Origin: DSOI01 sp041394885
GTDB lineage: Bacteria; Acidobacteriota; Terriglobia; Bryobacterales; Bryobacteraceae
Direction: 5' to 3'
Assembly: GCA_041394885.1 (NCBI GenBank)
Contig: JAWKHI010000030.1
Location: forward strand, 21,858-85,857
DNA: 64,000 nt
In this document: in pieces, positions 26,888-35,678 of the stretch
Layout of the letters: each line of letters opens with the position of its first letter
Numbering within the stretch: the stretch's first letter is position 1
Notes under the pieces: model-generated
Databases searched by the model: none
Seen by the model: only the letters and a program-made list of their open reading frames with translations
Told to the model about the DNA's origin: nothing
Program-made: the position numbers and the translations under genes

Positions 26888-28150
26888 ATGCGAAAACTGT
26901 GTTTTCCGGCCGCGGCCGGGCTTCTCATTGCGGCGGCTGCCTTGCTCCCTTCCCTGCCCGGTGTCCACGCCCAGGAAGAGGGGATCCAGTGGTTGTCCAA
27001 CTACAAAGACGCGATCGCGGAGGCCAAGCGGACCGGGAAGCCCATCTTCCTAGAGTTTCGCTGCGAGCCTTGAACGGCCGGACGCGTATTCGACGCACAG
27101 GTTGTGCTGTCGCCGAAATCCTCTTCCCGCGGTGAGCTGATGAGCCAGTACGTCTGCGTGCGAATAATCCGCATGGACGACATCGACATCGGCCTGTTCG
27201 AGCACGATCGCAACAACACGCTCTACTTCTACATCCTCAACGCAGACGAGCAGATCTACATGCGGTATGGTGGACGCGACTCGCGGTCCGCCGACGGTTA
27301 CCTCAACCTGGCGAGCATCGAACTCGCCCTGAAGAAAGGCCTCGAACTGCATGAGCTCCACAAGGAGGGCAAGCTCCCCGCTCCGCCGCGCCCCAAACCC
27401 GTCTTCGCCCGCGAGTATCCGCTTCTGGTGGAGCGCACTTTCGCCCGTAACGCCTGCGTCGAATGTCACCTCATCGGCGACTACCAGAACATGCATCGCG
27501 AGCTCGATGGCACGCTCGACAAGCCGAAACACCTGTGGCGCTCGCCTGACATCCGCACCATCGGCATCGAACTCGACGTCCCCAGAGGTCTGGTGGTCAA
27601 GGAAGCCACCGGCCCCGCCGCCGCCGCCGGCATGAAGTCCGGCGACACTGTTACCGCCGTCAACGGCCAGACTGTCTATACATTCGGCGACCTGCAGCAC
27701 GCCTACGACCAGACGCCCCGCGACGCCGCCTCCGCGAAGTTCACCGTGGCCCGGAACGGCGAAAACGCCGAACTCACCGTGCAGTTGCCCATACGGTGGT
27801 GGGTCACCGATACGCGCTGGCGCCAGTCGAGCGTCGACCCGCGCACCTACTTCGATTCGCGCCCGCTTTCCAGCGAGGAAAAAACCGCCCGCGGTCTGAA
27901 GCCCGGCGGCTTCGCGAGCGAGGTGACCTATATTGACCGCTTCGCCCAGGCAATGAAGTCGCACGAGCTCCAAAAAGGCGACATCGTGTTCGGCGTCGAC
28001 GGTGTTGAAACAGACCCCGTCGCCAACACCGCGGACCTGTACATCAAGATCCACAAAAGGGCCGGCGATTCGATGACGCTCGGTGTGCTGCGTGGCACAG
28101 AGCGGATCGAAATGCCGCTCAAGACCTTCCGCATGAGCTTCCGCAAATGA
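26888..28150 (+). CDS. Candidate selenoprotein: exported thioredoxin-like/heme-motif/PDZ protein with in-frame TGA
   Basis: Read through the TGA at 27071-27073, the gene gives 420 residues in one frame. A signal peptide (1-28) precedes a thioredoxin-like domain whose motif is C59-E-P-U62, matching CxPC of thioredoxins with the second Cys replaced by selenocysteine. The frame stays open and thioredoxin-like after the TGA (RVFDAQVVLS...YVCVRIIR). A CVECH heme-binding motif lies at 190-194, and two PDZ-like domains at ~215-280 and ~335-412. A hairpin fitting the bacterial SECIS rules follows the TGA. I recall the name Trx7/PDZ domain-containing (seleno)protein for such proteins; this needs checking. 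The alternative is a nonsense mutation, but the rest shows no decay. It is coupled by ATGA to the next gene. Confidence 0.8.
27091..27112 (+). promoter_or_regulatory. SECIS-like stem-loop downstream of in-frame TGA
   Basis: CGACGCAC (27091-27098) pairs with GTGC-T-GTCG (27104-27112). The result is an eight-pair stem with one bulged U and a five-base loop AGGUU. The GGU of the loop is at 27100-27102, 26 bases after the TGA, within the usual bacterial range of roughly 16-37. A G in the first two loop positions and a bulged U resemble the E. coli fdhF element, although the bulge is here on the 3' side. SelB binding is inferred. Confidence 0.7.
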
Positions 28151-28689
28151 GCAAATACCTGATTCTCGTTCCCGCGCTTCTGATCGTGGCCGCCGCGGCG
28201 CCGGCCGCGGAAAACTGGTCCGCGCCCGCCGAGGTGACCCACGACGATAGCGTCTGCGTCACTTATCGCGCTCGCGTCGCCGGCGACTGGCTCGTCGTAG
28301 AAGCGCGTCACGAAAAGCCCTGGCACACCTATGCCATCGACAACGAGATTCGCGCCAAGGAGAAGCTCGCCGGAAAGATGTCGCTCGGCATCGATCAGCC
28401 CACGTCGTTCAAGGTGTCCGCCGGCCTCGAAGTCACCGGCGGTTGGATGCAGTCGCCCCCGCACGATCTCTCCAAGCCGGACCTCCGCTGGTACACGTGG
28501 GGTTTTGAAGACGTGTCGCTGTTTGCCGCTAAGGTGAAACGCACCGCCGCCGGCCCCGCCACAGTGGCCATTCGCGGTCAGGCCTGCTCGGCGAACACGT
28601 GCAAGAACATCAACGTGACGCTCAGTGTGCCAGTGGCTCCAGGTCCGGCGGTGGATCTTCAAGGGCTGGTCGCGGCGAAGCCGGAGTGA
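28147..28689 (+). CDS. Exported DsbD-alpha-like protein
   Basis: The 180-residue protein has a signal peptide (1-20). Its immunoglobulin-like domain resembles the N-terminal (alpha) domain of thiol:disulfide reductase DsbD: RVAGDWLVVEARHEKPWHTYA, then GWMQSPPHD, and near the C-terminus RGQACSANTCKNINV, with two cysteines at the expected place of the redox pair. The membrane and thioredoxin domains of DsbD are missing. The ATG overlaps the preceding selenoprotein candidate by four bases, so the two probably exchange electrons in the periplasm (inference). Confidence 0.75.
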   Translation: MSKYLILVPALLIVAAAAPAAENWSAPAEVTHDDSVCVTYRARVAGDWLVVEARHEKPWHTYAIDNEIRAKEKLAGKMSLGIDQPTSFKVSAGLEVTGGWMQSPPHDLSKPDLRWYTWGFEDVSLFAAKVKRTAAGPATVAIRGQACSANTCKNINVTLSVPVAPGPAVDLQGLVAAKPE

Positions 28690-28717
28690 GGGGCCTCCGT
28701 CCGCGTCGAGGTTCCGC

Positions 28718-28751
28718 TTGAGTTGCCATGCATTTTGAGTTGCCATGCATT
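28718..28751 (+). repeat. Perfect tandem duplication of 17 bp over the bestrophin start
   Basis: TTGAGTTGCCATGCATT occurs at 28718-28734 and again at 28735-28751 without a gap. Each copy has an ATG (28728 and 28745) but in different frames. Only the second ATG opens the bestrophin frame; the first leads to an early stop. Confidence 0.95.
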
Positions 28752-29728
28752 CCGGACGCCACTATTCCCTCCGTGAGGTGATCGCCTGGACGCGCCGGGA
28801 AACCGCGGTTTTCCTGCTCGTGGCCGCCGTCCCCACGGCCCTGTACGCGCTCGCCGATTGCCGGTGGCTCACCTTGTCCTGGCCCCCGATTGCGATCGTG
28901 GGAGGGGCGGTGGCGTTCATCACCGGCTTCAAGAACAACGCCTCCTACGGCCGTCTTTGGGAAGCGCGCCAAGTTTGGGGCGCGATCGTCAACAGCAGCC
29001 GGACCTTCGCGGTTCTCGTCCACGATTTCATCCCGGACAACTCCGCCCGGCAACGGATCTACTATCGCCATCTCGCCTGGCTGACCGCGCTGCGTTACCA
29101 ATTGCGCCAGCCGCGCTCCTGGGAGAACATGCGGCTGGCTCACAATCGCGAATATCGCCGCAAATACAGTGTCGACGAGTGGGACGGTTCCATGGAAGCG
29201 GAACTGACACCGCTACTCGACGCTGCGGAACACTCCTACGTGCTCGCCCGCACCAACCGCGCCGCGCACTTGATTCATCTCCAGTCCGGCGATCTGCGGC
29301 GGAACGCCGAGCCTGGCCTTCAGGGCGAAATCAGGCACGTCGAACTCGAACGTGCGCTCGCGTCGTTGCTCGAAGCACAAGGCAAGTGCGAACGCATCAA
29401 AAACTTTCCCTACCCTCGCCAATACGCGACGCTGAACCTCTTCTTCATATGGTTGTTCATCGTGCTCGTCCCGCTTGGCTTGCTGCCGGAATTCCAGAAG
29501 GCCGGCGACCCCTTCGTGTGGCTAACCATACCGGTCAGCGTGATGATCGCGTGGGTGTTCCACACGATGGATAAGATCGGGGAGAGTTCCGAGAATCCGT
29601 TCGAGGGTGGTCCAAACGACGTGCCGATCACGTCTATGAGCCGCGCCATCGAAATCGATCTTCGCGAGATGCTCGGCGAGAAAAATATCCCGCCGCCCAT
29701 TCAGCCGCTGAACAACATCCTGATGTGA
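28745..29728 (+). CDS. Bestrophin-family (UPF0187) anion channel protein
   Basis: The 327-residue protein matches bacterial bestrophins. It has an N-terminal hydrophobic pair (ETAVFLLVAAVPTALYALA, then LTLSWPPIAIVGGAVAFITGFK), the signature NNASYGRLWEARQVWGAIVNSSR, a long soluble helical middle and a second hydrophobic pair (FFIWLFIVLVPLGLLPEF and LTIPVSVMIAWVFHTMDKIGESSENPF). The GE-x-SENPFE and DVPI segments near the C-terminus are family hallmarks. It should form a pentameric chloride-type channel. The start codon lies in a 17-bp tandem duplication; no clear ribosome binding site is seen. Confidence 0.9.
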   Translation: MHSGRHYSLREVIAWTRRETAVFLLVAAVPTALYALADCRWLTLSWPPIAIVGGAVAFITGFKNNASYGRLWEARQVWGAIVNSSRTFAVLVHDFIPDNSARQRIYYRHLAWLTALRYQLRQPRSWENMRLAHNREYRRKYSVDEWDGSMEAELTPLLDAAEHSYVLARTNRAAHLIHLQSGDLRRNAEPGLQGEIRHVELERALASLLEAQGKCERIKNFPYPRQYATLNLFFIWLFIVLVPLGLLPEFQKAGDPFVWLTIPVSVMIAWVFHTMDKIGESSENPFEGGPNDVPITSMSRAIEIDLREMLGEKNIPPPIQPLNNILM

Positions 29729-29742
29729 ATTGGCGCCCGCGG

Positions 29743-30906
29743 TTACCGCGCCGCCAAAAACTTCCGGATCCGCTCCACCGCCTCCATCAGATTCTCCAGC
29801 GAATTCGCATAGCTGAACCGGAGATACCCCTCGCCGTACTTGCCAAACGCCGACCCGTCCAGACAAGCCACGCCGGCTTCGTTCAACAGCCGCTCCGCCA
29901 GCTCATTCGACGGAATCCCCGTCCCCTTCACATTCGGAAACGCGTAAAATGCACCCTCCGGTAGCGCGCACCGGAATCCTGGAATCGTGTTCAACCCAGC
30001 CACGAACGCATCCCGGCGCTTCTTGAACTCGGCCACCATCTCCTCGGCGTCGTCTTGCGGACCGTTCAGAGCCGCCACGCCCGCCTTCTGCGTGAAGCTC
30101 GCCGTGCACGAGTTCGAGTTCACCATCAGCTTGTTCACCGCCGACACCAACCACTCCGGCATCACGCCGTAGCCGAGACGCCATCCCGTCATCGCGTAAG
30201 TCTTGGAGAATCCGTCGAGGATGATCGTCTTGTCGAGCATCCCGGGCTCAGCCGCGATCGACACTGGCTTGTCCCCATAGCAGATGCGCGAATAGATTTC
30301 GTCCGAGAGCACCACGACGTCGCGATCGCGCAGCATCTCCGCGATCTTCTTGATGTCGGCCGCCGGGATCAGGCCGCCTGTCGGATTGGCTGGCGAGTTA
30401 AGCACCACCATCTTCGTCTTGTTCGACAGCTTCGATTCAAACAGATCCAGATCGAACGAAAACCCGCGCTCTTCCACCAACGGCATCGCCACCGGAACCG
30501 CGCCGTGATACACGATCATCGATTCGTAGATCGGGAAGGCCGGGTTGGGATAGATGACTTCGTCGCCTTCCTCGAGCAGCGCCATCATTGGAAAGAAGAT
30601 GATCGGCTTGCCGCCGGGTGTCACGCAGACGTGCTCGGGACCGCGATCGATCCCCCGCGTCCGCGACACATATTGCGCGATGGCCTCGCGCAAATCCGGC
30701 AGACCCTGCGTGGGCCCGTAGTGCGTCCAGCCTTCGTCGAGCGCTTGCTTCCCGGCCTCGCGCACGTGCTTCGGCGTGTCGAAATCCGGCTCGCCGATTT
30801 GCAAATGGACTATGCTTTTTCCCTGCGCCTCGAGCTTTCGCGCCTTCACCAATACCTCGAACGCGGTCTCCACCAGGATCCGGTCCATGCGCCCGGCAAG
30901 CTTCAT
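29743..30906 (-). CDS. Class I/II PLP-dependent aminotransferase (AspC-like)
   Basis: The 387-residue fold-type I aminotransferase has the PLP-binding lysine in ILDGFSKTYAMTGWRLGYG, the NSPANPTGG motif, a DEIYSRI segment and a C-terminal RFSYANSLENL with the carboxylate-binding Arg. This layout is that of subgroup I-gamma aspartate aminotransferases. The substrate could be aspartate or another amino acid. It lies downstream of the thiolase/OB-fold pair on the same strand with a 15-base gap, suggesting an operon. Confidence 0.92.
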   Translation of the reverse strand: MKLAGRMDRILVETAFEVLVKARKLEAQGKSIVHLQIGEPDFDTPKHVREAGKQALDEGWTHYGPTQGLPDLREAIAQYVSRTRGIDRGPEHVCVTPGGKPIIFFPMMALLEEGDEVIYPNPAFPIYESMIVYHGAVPVAMPLVEERGFSFDLDLFESKLSNKTKMVVLNSPANPTGGLIPAADIKKIAEMLRDRDVVVLSDEIYSRICYGDKPVSIAAEPGMLDKTIILDGFSKTYAMTGWRLGYGVMPEWLVSAVNKLMVNSNSCTASFTQKAGVAALNGPQDDAEEMVAEFKKRRDAFVAGLNTIPGFRCALPEGAFYAFPNVKGTGIPSNELAERLLNEAGVACLDGSAFGKYGEGYLRFSYANSLENLMEAVERIRKFLAAR

Positions 30907-30920
30907 TGAATTGTCTCTCC

Positions 30921-31133
30921 CTAATCTGCTTTCGCGAAATACGGAATGCCGTCCACCCGCTCGATGAATTCTACCGCATCGCCGATATGGACCGTTTCCC
31001 CGCGGATGCGTCCCGTGAGCTTACCGCCTTCGGCAAGGGCCACAATCGCGATTTGGTAAGGCGCTTCGTTCACAAATTGCTCGGGCGCCGAATGCACCAC
31101 CGTCTCGGTATACACCACGCCGCGGTTGCTCAT
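30921..31133 (-). CDS. Small OB-fold (DUF35-like) partner of the thiolase, without zinc ribbon
   Basis: The 70-residue protein looks like the OB-fold half of DUF35 acyl-CoA-binding proteins: VVYTETVVHSAPEQF, PYQIAIVALAEGGKLTGRI, GDAVEFIER and IPYFAKA. The usual N-terminal rubredoxin-like zinc ribbon with CxxC pairs is absent; there are no cysteines. It overlaps the thiolase stop by ATGA. In thiolase/DUF35 pairs the small protein is an essential partner that channels substrate, and the same role is inferred here. Confidence 0.75.
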   Translation of the reverse strand: MSNRGVVYTETVVHSAPEQFVNEAPYQIAIVALAEGGKLTGRIRGETVHIGDAVEFIERVDGIPYFAKAD

Positions 31134-32290
31134 GCCGCCTCCAGAATCGTCACCACGCAGGTCGCCCCGGACCCACCGAGATTCTGCGCCAGCCCCAGCC
31201 GGTGACGCCCCACCTGCCGTTCGCCGGCTTGTCCGCGAAGCTGGAGAACCAGATCGCAGATCTGCGCCACGCCGGTTGCCCCCACCGGATGCCCCTTGGC
31301 CTTCAACCCGCCGGATGTATTCACCGGGCGCTCGCCATGAAGCGACGTGTGGCCCGCGGCCGAATAGGGTCCACCCTCACCCTTCTTTACGAAGCCCAGA
31401 TCCTCGATGGCGACGATCTCGGCGATGGTGAAGCAGTCATGCAGTTCGGCAACGTCGATGTCGACCGGTGCGGCGCCCGCCATCGCATAGGCCTTCTCGC
31501 CCGCCATCCGCACCGCCGGAAAGGTGGTGATGGTCTCTTTCTGATCGAGCGCCACGTGGTCAGAAGTCTGCGCGATGCCGCGCACCACGATGAGTGGGGG
31601 GGTGAGGTCTCGGGCGCGTTCGAGCGTGGTGAGCAGCACGGAAGCCGCCCCATCGCTCACCAGAGAGCAGTCATAGACAGTCAGCGGCTCCGACACCGGT
31701 TTGCCCGCCAGCGCCTTCTCGATCGTGATCTCCTTGCGCATGTGCGCGTCCGGATTCAGTGCGCCGTTGTGGTGATTCTTAACCGCCACCGCCGCCATGT
31801 GCTCTCGCGTTGTGCCGTATTCGTACATATGGCGGCGCGCGATCATCGCAAACAGCGCGGGAAACGTGGCGCCGGCCCGAATCTCGCCCCCCAGATCGCC
31901 CGCCCCGGCAAGGATCTCCGTCACTTTCGGTGTCGTCTGCGACGTCATCTTTTCGACGCCCGTCACCAGCACCGTGTCATACATGCCCGACGCGACGCCC
32001 ATCCACGCATGGAAGAACGCTGCGCCCGACGAGGCGCAGGCTGCCTCGAATCGCGTGGCCGGAATGCCCGTCATTCCGGCTTCCGCCGCGATGTAAGGTG
32101 CGAGATGGTTTTGGCCGACGAACGACGGTCCAGCGAAATTGCCGAGATAAAAAGCTTCCACCGCCGACGCGGATAGCCCGGCGGCCGCGAGGCATTTCGC
32201 CGACGCCGTCACCGCAAGCGAACGGATGGTTTCCCCGGGAAAGGCGCCAAACGGAGTCTTCCCGATACCGGCGATCGCGACAGGCCGCAT
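31130..32290 (-). CDS. Thiolase-domain protein (acetyl-CoA acetyltransferase / SCPx-type)
   Basis: The 386-residue protein has the N-terminal thiolase signature with nucleophilic Cys in EAACASSGAAFFHA, the SDGAASVLLT segment, VAELHDCFTIAEIVAIEDLGF, and the His motif GLKAKGHPVGATGVAQI. The layout (start MRPVAIAGIG) fits the SCPx/archaeal type of thiolase that works with a DUF35 partner, encoded directly downstream. It probably condenses or cleaves acyl-CoAs; the chain length is unknown. Confidence 0.9.
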   Translation of the reverse strand: MRPVAIAGIGKTPFGAFPGETIRSLAVTASAKCLAAAGLSASAVEAFYLGNFAGPSFVGQNHLAPYIAAEAGMTGIPATRFEAACASSGAAFFHAWMGVASGMYDTVLVTGVEKMTSQTTPKVTEILAGAGDLGGEIRAGATFPALFAMIARRHMYEYGTTREHMAAVAVKNHHNGALNPDAHMRKEITIEKALAGKPVSEPLTVYDCSLVSDGAASVLLTTLERARDLTPPLIVVRGIAQTSDHVALDQKETITTFPAVRMAGEKAYAMAGAAPVDIDVAELHDCFTIAEIVAIEDLGFVKKGEGGPYSAAGHTSLHGERPVNTSGGLKAKGHPVGATGVAQICDLVLQLRGQAGERQVGRHRLGLAQNLGGSGATCVVTILEAA

Positions 32291-32344
32291 ATCCCTAGTT
32301 TAATGGGCGGGACCATTATCGTGACGACGCCGGGCCCGCCGGCA

Positions 32345-35300
32345 CTACCACTCCGCCCGGATGCCGGTCCGGAACGTACGCGCTCCCGATTGGTCCAGTT
32401 CGGAGACCCCGCCCACGCCGCTGATGACGCCGAACGAAGCCGCCTGCGACAGATTACTCGCCGGGTTGGAATAGTTCGGATGATTGAATGCGTTTGCCGC
32501 GGTAAGCTCCCATCGCAGCTGGAACCGGTCGCTAATTGGGAAGTACTTGTACAGCCCCAGGTGCCATACGCGCGAGTCCGGCCCGATGATCACGTTCTTG
32601 GCTGAGGTGCCGAAGCGCCCCGCCGGCACCGGACCGAAGGCGGATGTGTCAAACCAGCGATCCACGGACTGTTGGTTCGACGGTAGATTCGCGTTCCGCA
32701 GATGATCGGCCCGGATGGTGACCGTGGGCGCCGTGCGGCTCGAGGTGAACGCGATCCCCACCGGATCCGGGCCCGTCCACAGTGGAGTAACTCGCTGCCC
32801 GGAGTAGAAACTGTAAATGAAGCTGGTTTCCCATCCGCCAACGAGCAAGTTGGCGGCCCGGCTTATGTTGGACGCATACCGTTTGCCGCGCCCGAACGGA
32901 AGCTGCGCGATGAGGTTGCCAGTGGCCCGATGCGTCGGCATGTCGTGCCACACGGCGCGTTCCCGGAGCCGGTTGTGCGCGTCTTCCGGCTGGGCCCCGC
33001 GGTCCAGATCGCCGATATCGCGCGCCAGCACATATGAAAACTGATACGCGAGCCCGCGTGCGAAACGCCGTTCGGCTTCGATCGTCATCGAATGATACTG
33101 GTGGCCCGCGCCGTTGGTGATGTAGGTGATCGCCGGATAGTTCGGGAACGGCCGCGCCTTGTCGATAAACGCCTGCCCGTTCGCCGCCGGCTGATTGAAG
33201 TTGTAACCCCATTCCCCCTGCCGCGTGTTAGTGCCGATGTAGGAAAGCCGGAATCCAGTGTTCCAGCGCTGATGTTCCACCGTCGCGTTGTACTGCATCG
33301 AATACGCGTTGCGCAGATCCGCTCGGATCGCCGCCGGCAGACCCACCGTCCGCGGACCCGCCGTGCCTGTCGACGGAAACGCCTGTGGGAAAATCACTGT
33401 CGGGTTGTTGGCCGGATTCGTGAACGTCGGCTCATTGATCACGAATGGCGCTCCGCCCGCGCTTTCAGCCCTCGGAACCACGTCATAGAAGATGCCGTAG
33501 CCGGCCCGGAACACCGTGTTCGGGCCCAACGGACGCCATGCGATGCCCAACCGCGGCGCGAAGTTGTTCCGATCCGCGCGGATCAGACGGCCGCCCGGAA
33601 GCCCGGCTTGGCTCGCCTCGATGATGTCGACATAGTTGCGCGGCATCAACGGGCTGATTTGATCGAGTGCGCCATCCGGCACCACGATTGCGCCGCGCCC
33701 GATGTCGAACACCGATTGCCGGTTTTGGGACTCGGTCCAAGACGGATGGAGTTCGTACCGCATGCCGATGTTCACCGTCAGGTTCGGCAACATCTTGTAG
33801 TCGTCGGTCACGAACAGATCGTAGGCCCAGCGCGTCCGGTCGATATGCAGTTGTGGAAACGCCCGCTGTGCCGTCGTCGGGATGCCCAAAAGAAAATCCG
33901 CATACGGGAACCCGGTGAAGCGGTTCGAGAAACGGAACTGCCCGAACAACGCCGCCGGCGCCTGGCTGTCCTGGAAATTCACCTGGCCCAGGATCACGCC
34001 CGCTTTGAGCGAGTGTTTTCCGCGGAACCAGTTCACGTGCTCCTGCCATTGATGCTGGAAGTTCTTGAATCCAGGATGCCGCCACTGCGTTTGCGCCAAC
34101 CCGGTCAGCGCCAGCCCCTGAAAGCCGATATTGGGAAGGCCATTGATGTCGGGCAGATTGTCCACCAATCCCGTGATGCCCAGCTCGGCGATGATCTCGC
34201 GTCCCATGATCGGGCCGTTGCGCGGATTGTCGTTGAAAGCAAACCCATACCGCGATTCAAAGATCAGCGTCGGCGTGATCTGATGGGTGTACGACGCACT
34301 GATCGCCCGCGTGTCGCGCGTCTGCCACCGCCGCCCGATCGTCGGAAGGTTCCCTTCGAACGCGCGGGAATGAGACCGGTCAAACGTCCACCGCGCGAAG
34401 AAGAACGACTTTTCCGAAAACCGGTGATCGCCCCGGACCGTGTAGTACGTGTTGGGATCGTACGGACGCTGCTTCTGCTCGGTGTAGTTGCGCGCACGCA
34501 GCGTCGTGGCCGACGCATCCTGCGGCAGCGGGTAAAAACGGTCCTGGATGCGTTGCGAAACCGCGTTCAGACGCGAGGCCGGGATGCGGCGCCCCGGGAA
34601 CGGCTGGTTCCCCCCGAACGGATCCCGGACGTTGATGTTGGACGCCAGCGACGAAAAATCGCCCGATCGCCACGGCGCCAGCGGTACCGTCGGGTTCAAC
34701 AGCTGCAAGACAGAACTGCCTCGCGATGTTTCAAACGAAAAGAAGAAGAATGTCTTGTTCTTGCCGTTGTACAGATGCGGAATCACCACCGGTCCGCTCA
34801 GGCTCACCCCCGGCTGGTGCGTCACCCCCGTCCCGCGCTGCGCCGCGAACGGATTGCGGGCGCGGAACCAAGGCGTCGAATAGTAGTCGAACGCGACGCC
34901 ATGCACGTCGTTCGATCCGGACTTCGAAATCACCGTCACCTGACCCACGCTCCCGATATCGGCGCTGTTGTTGGCCATGTCCACACGGACCTCTTCGTAG
35001 CTCTCGATGTAGCTCACCAGCGGGCTGATCTGCGTTCCGTCGTAGCCATTGCTCACCGTGATCCCATCGATCGACTGCTCCGATTGGTTCACCCGGCTTC
35101 CCGCGAATCGCCGCGTCGCCTGCCCGCCCGCCGCCAGCACACCTGGCGTGAGCGCCAGAAAATTGTACAAAGACCGCGTGTTCAGCGGCAGGGACTTCAG
35201 TTGCGTCGCGTTCTTGGAGTCTCCGATCCGCGCGGTCTCGGTCTCGATCAGCGTCGCGCCCGCGCTGACTTCGATCTTGGTCTCCACCGTGCCCACCTGC

Positions 35301-35611
35301 AGTTGCACATCGATCCGCCGCTGCTCCCGCGACGCCAGTTGTATGTCCTGGGCCACGTACTCCTGAAATCCCCCCGAGCGCACGCGGAGCGTATACACGC
35401 CTTCCCGCAACTGTGCGATCGTGTACGTTCCCGTCGCGTTGGACTCCGTCCTGTACAGGTAGTTGCTCGCCACGTGAGTGGCCTCGATCGTCGCGCCCGG
35501 CACCGCGGCTCCAGCGGAATCGACAACCGCTCCGGTGATGCTGGCGAACGTCGTCTGCGCGGCCGCGGGCGCTGCCGCAACCGCCAAAAGCAGTGCGATT
35601 CGAACACGCAT
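32345..35611 (-). CDS. Oar-like TonB-dependent receptor with N-terminal carboxypeptidase-regulatory domain
   Basis: The 1088-residue outer-membrane protein has a signal peptide (1-18). A carboxypeptidase-regulatory-like domain follows (~22-105; GAVVDSAGAAVPGATIEAT, TGTYTIAQLREGVYTLRV), then a plug (LKSLPLNTRSLYNFLALTPGV, VNQSEQSIDGITVSNGYD) and a long beta barrel ending in the aromatic TGIRAEW typical of outer-membrane insertion. This is the TonB/OmpA-type receptor family vastly expanded in Solibacter relatives and thought to import oligosaccharides or peptides. An 18-bp palindrome lies 50 bases upstream of its ATG. The neighbouring sulfatases and sugar-type enzymes suggest a glycan substrate. 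Confidence 0.92.
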   Translation of the reverse strand: MRVRIALLLAVAAAPAAAQTTFASITGAVVDSAGAAVPGATIEATHVASNYLYRTESNATGTYTIAQLREGVYTLRVRSGGFQEYVAQDIQLASREQRRIDVQLQVGTVETKIEVSAGATLIETETARIGDSKNATQLKSLPLNTRSLYNFLALTPGVLAAGGQATRRFAGSRVNQSEQSIDGITVSNGYDGTQISPLVSYIESYEEVRVDMANNSADIGSVGQVTVISKSGSNDVHGVAFDYYSTPWFRARNPFAAQRGTGVTHQPGVSLSGPVVIPHLYNGKNKTFFFFSFETSRGSSVLQLLNPTVPLAPWRSGDFSSLASNINVRDPFGGNQPFPGRRIPASRLNAVSQRIQDRFYPLPQDASATTLRARNYTEQKQRPYDPNTYYTVRGDHRFSEKSFFFARWTFDRSHSRAFEGNLPTIGRRWQTRDTRAISASYTHQITPTLIFESRYGFAFNDNPRNGPIMGREIIAELGITGLVDNLPDINGLPNIGFQGLALTGLAQTQWRHPGFKNFQHQWQEHVNWFRGKHSLKAGVILGQVNFQDSQAPAALFGQFRFSNRFTGFPYADFLLGIPTTAQRAFPQLHIDRTRWAYDLFVTDDYKMLPNLTVNIGMRYELHPSWTESQNRQSVFDIGRGAIVVPDGALDQISPLMPRNYVDIIEASQAGLPGGRLIRADRNNFAPRLGIAWRPLGPNTVFRAGYGIFYDVVPRAESAGGAPFVINEPTFTNPANNPTVIFPQAFPSTGTAGPRTVGLPAAIRADLRNAYSMQYNATVEHQRWNTGFRLSYIGTNTRQGEWGYNFNQPAANGQAFIDKARPFPNYPAITYITNGAGHQYHSMTIEAERRFARGLAYQFSYVLARDIGDLDRGAQPEDAHNRLRERAVWHDMPTHRATGNLIAQLPFGRGKRYASNISRAANLLVGGWETSFIYSFYSGQRVTPLWTGPDPVGIAFTSSRTAPTVTIRADHLRNANLPSNQQSVDRWFDTSAFGPVPAGRFGTSAKNVIIGPDSRVWHLGLYKYFPISDRFQLRWELTAANAFNHPNYSNPASNLSQAASFGVISGVGGVSELDQSGARTFRTGIRAEW

Positions 35612-35660
35612 GGCGACTAACCTCTTTCTATCCGCGGGCCTGCCCCAATAACCCTTACCA

Positions 35661-35678
35661 TTGATTTATATAAATCAA
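35661..35678. promoter_or_regulatory. Perfect 18-bp AT-rich palindrome, candidate operator
   Basis: TTGATTTATATAAATCAA reads the same on both strands. It sits in the 222-base gap between the divergent TonB receptor (start 35611) and NHL-repeat gene (start 35834), close to where the receptor promoter should be. AT-rich palindromes are very rare in this GC-rich window. It could be a repressor site for a dimeric regulator. Confidence 0.6.

Noticed and set aside
27104..28150. Separate gene starting at GTG 27104 for the PDZ part
   Set aside because: It is in the same frame as 26888-27073, starts inside the thioredoxin domain, and lacks a signal peptide and ribosome binding site. One gene read through TGA is the better model.
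33092..35620. An 842-codon plus-strand frame opposite the TonB receptor
   Set aside because: The protein is Arg/His/Pro-rich without any domain, typical of the antisense of a GC-rich gene. The minus strand carries a full TonB receptor.
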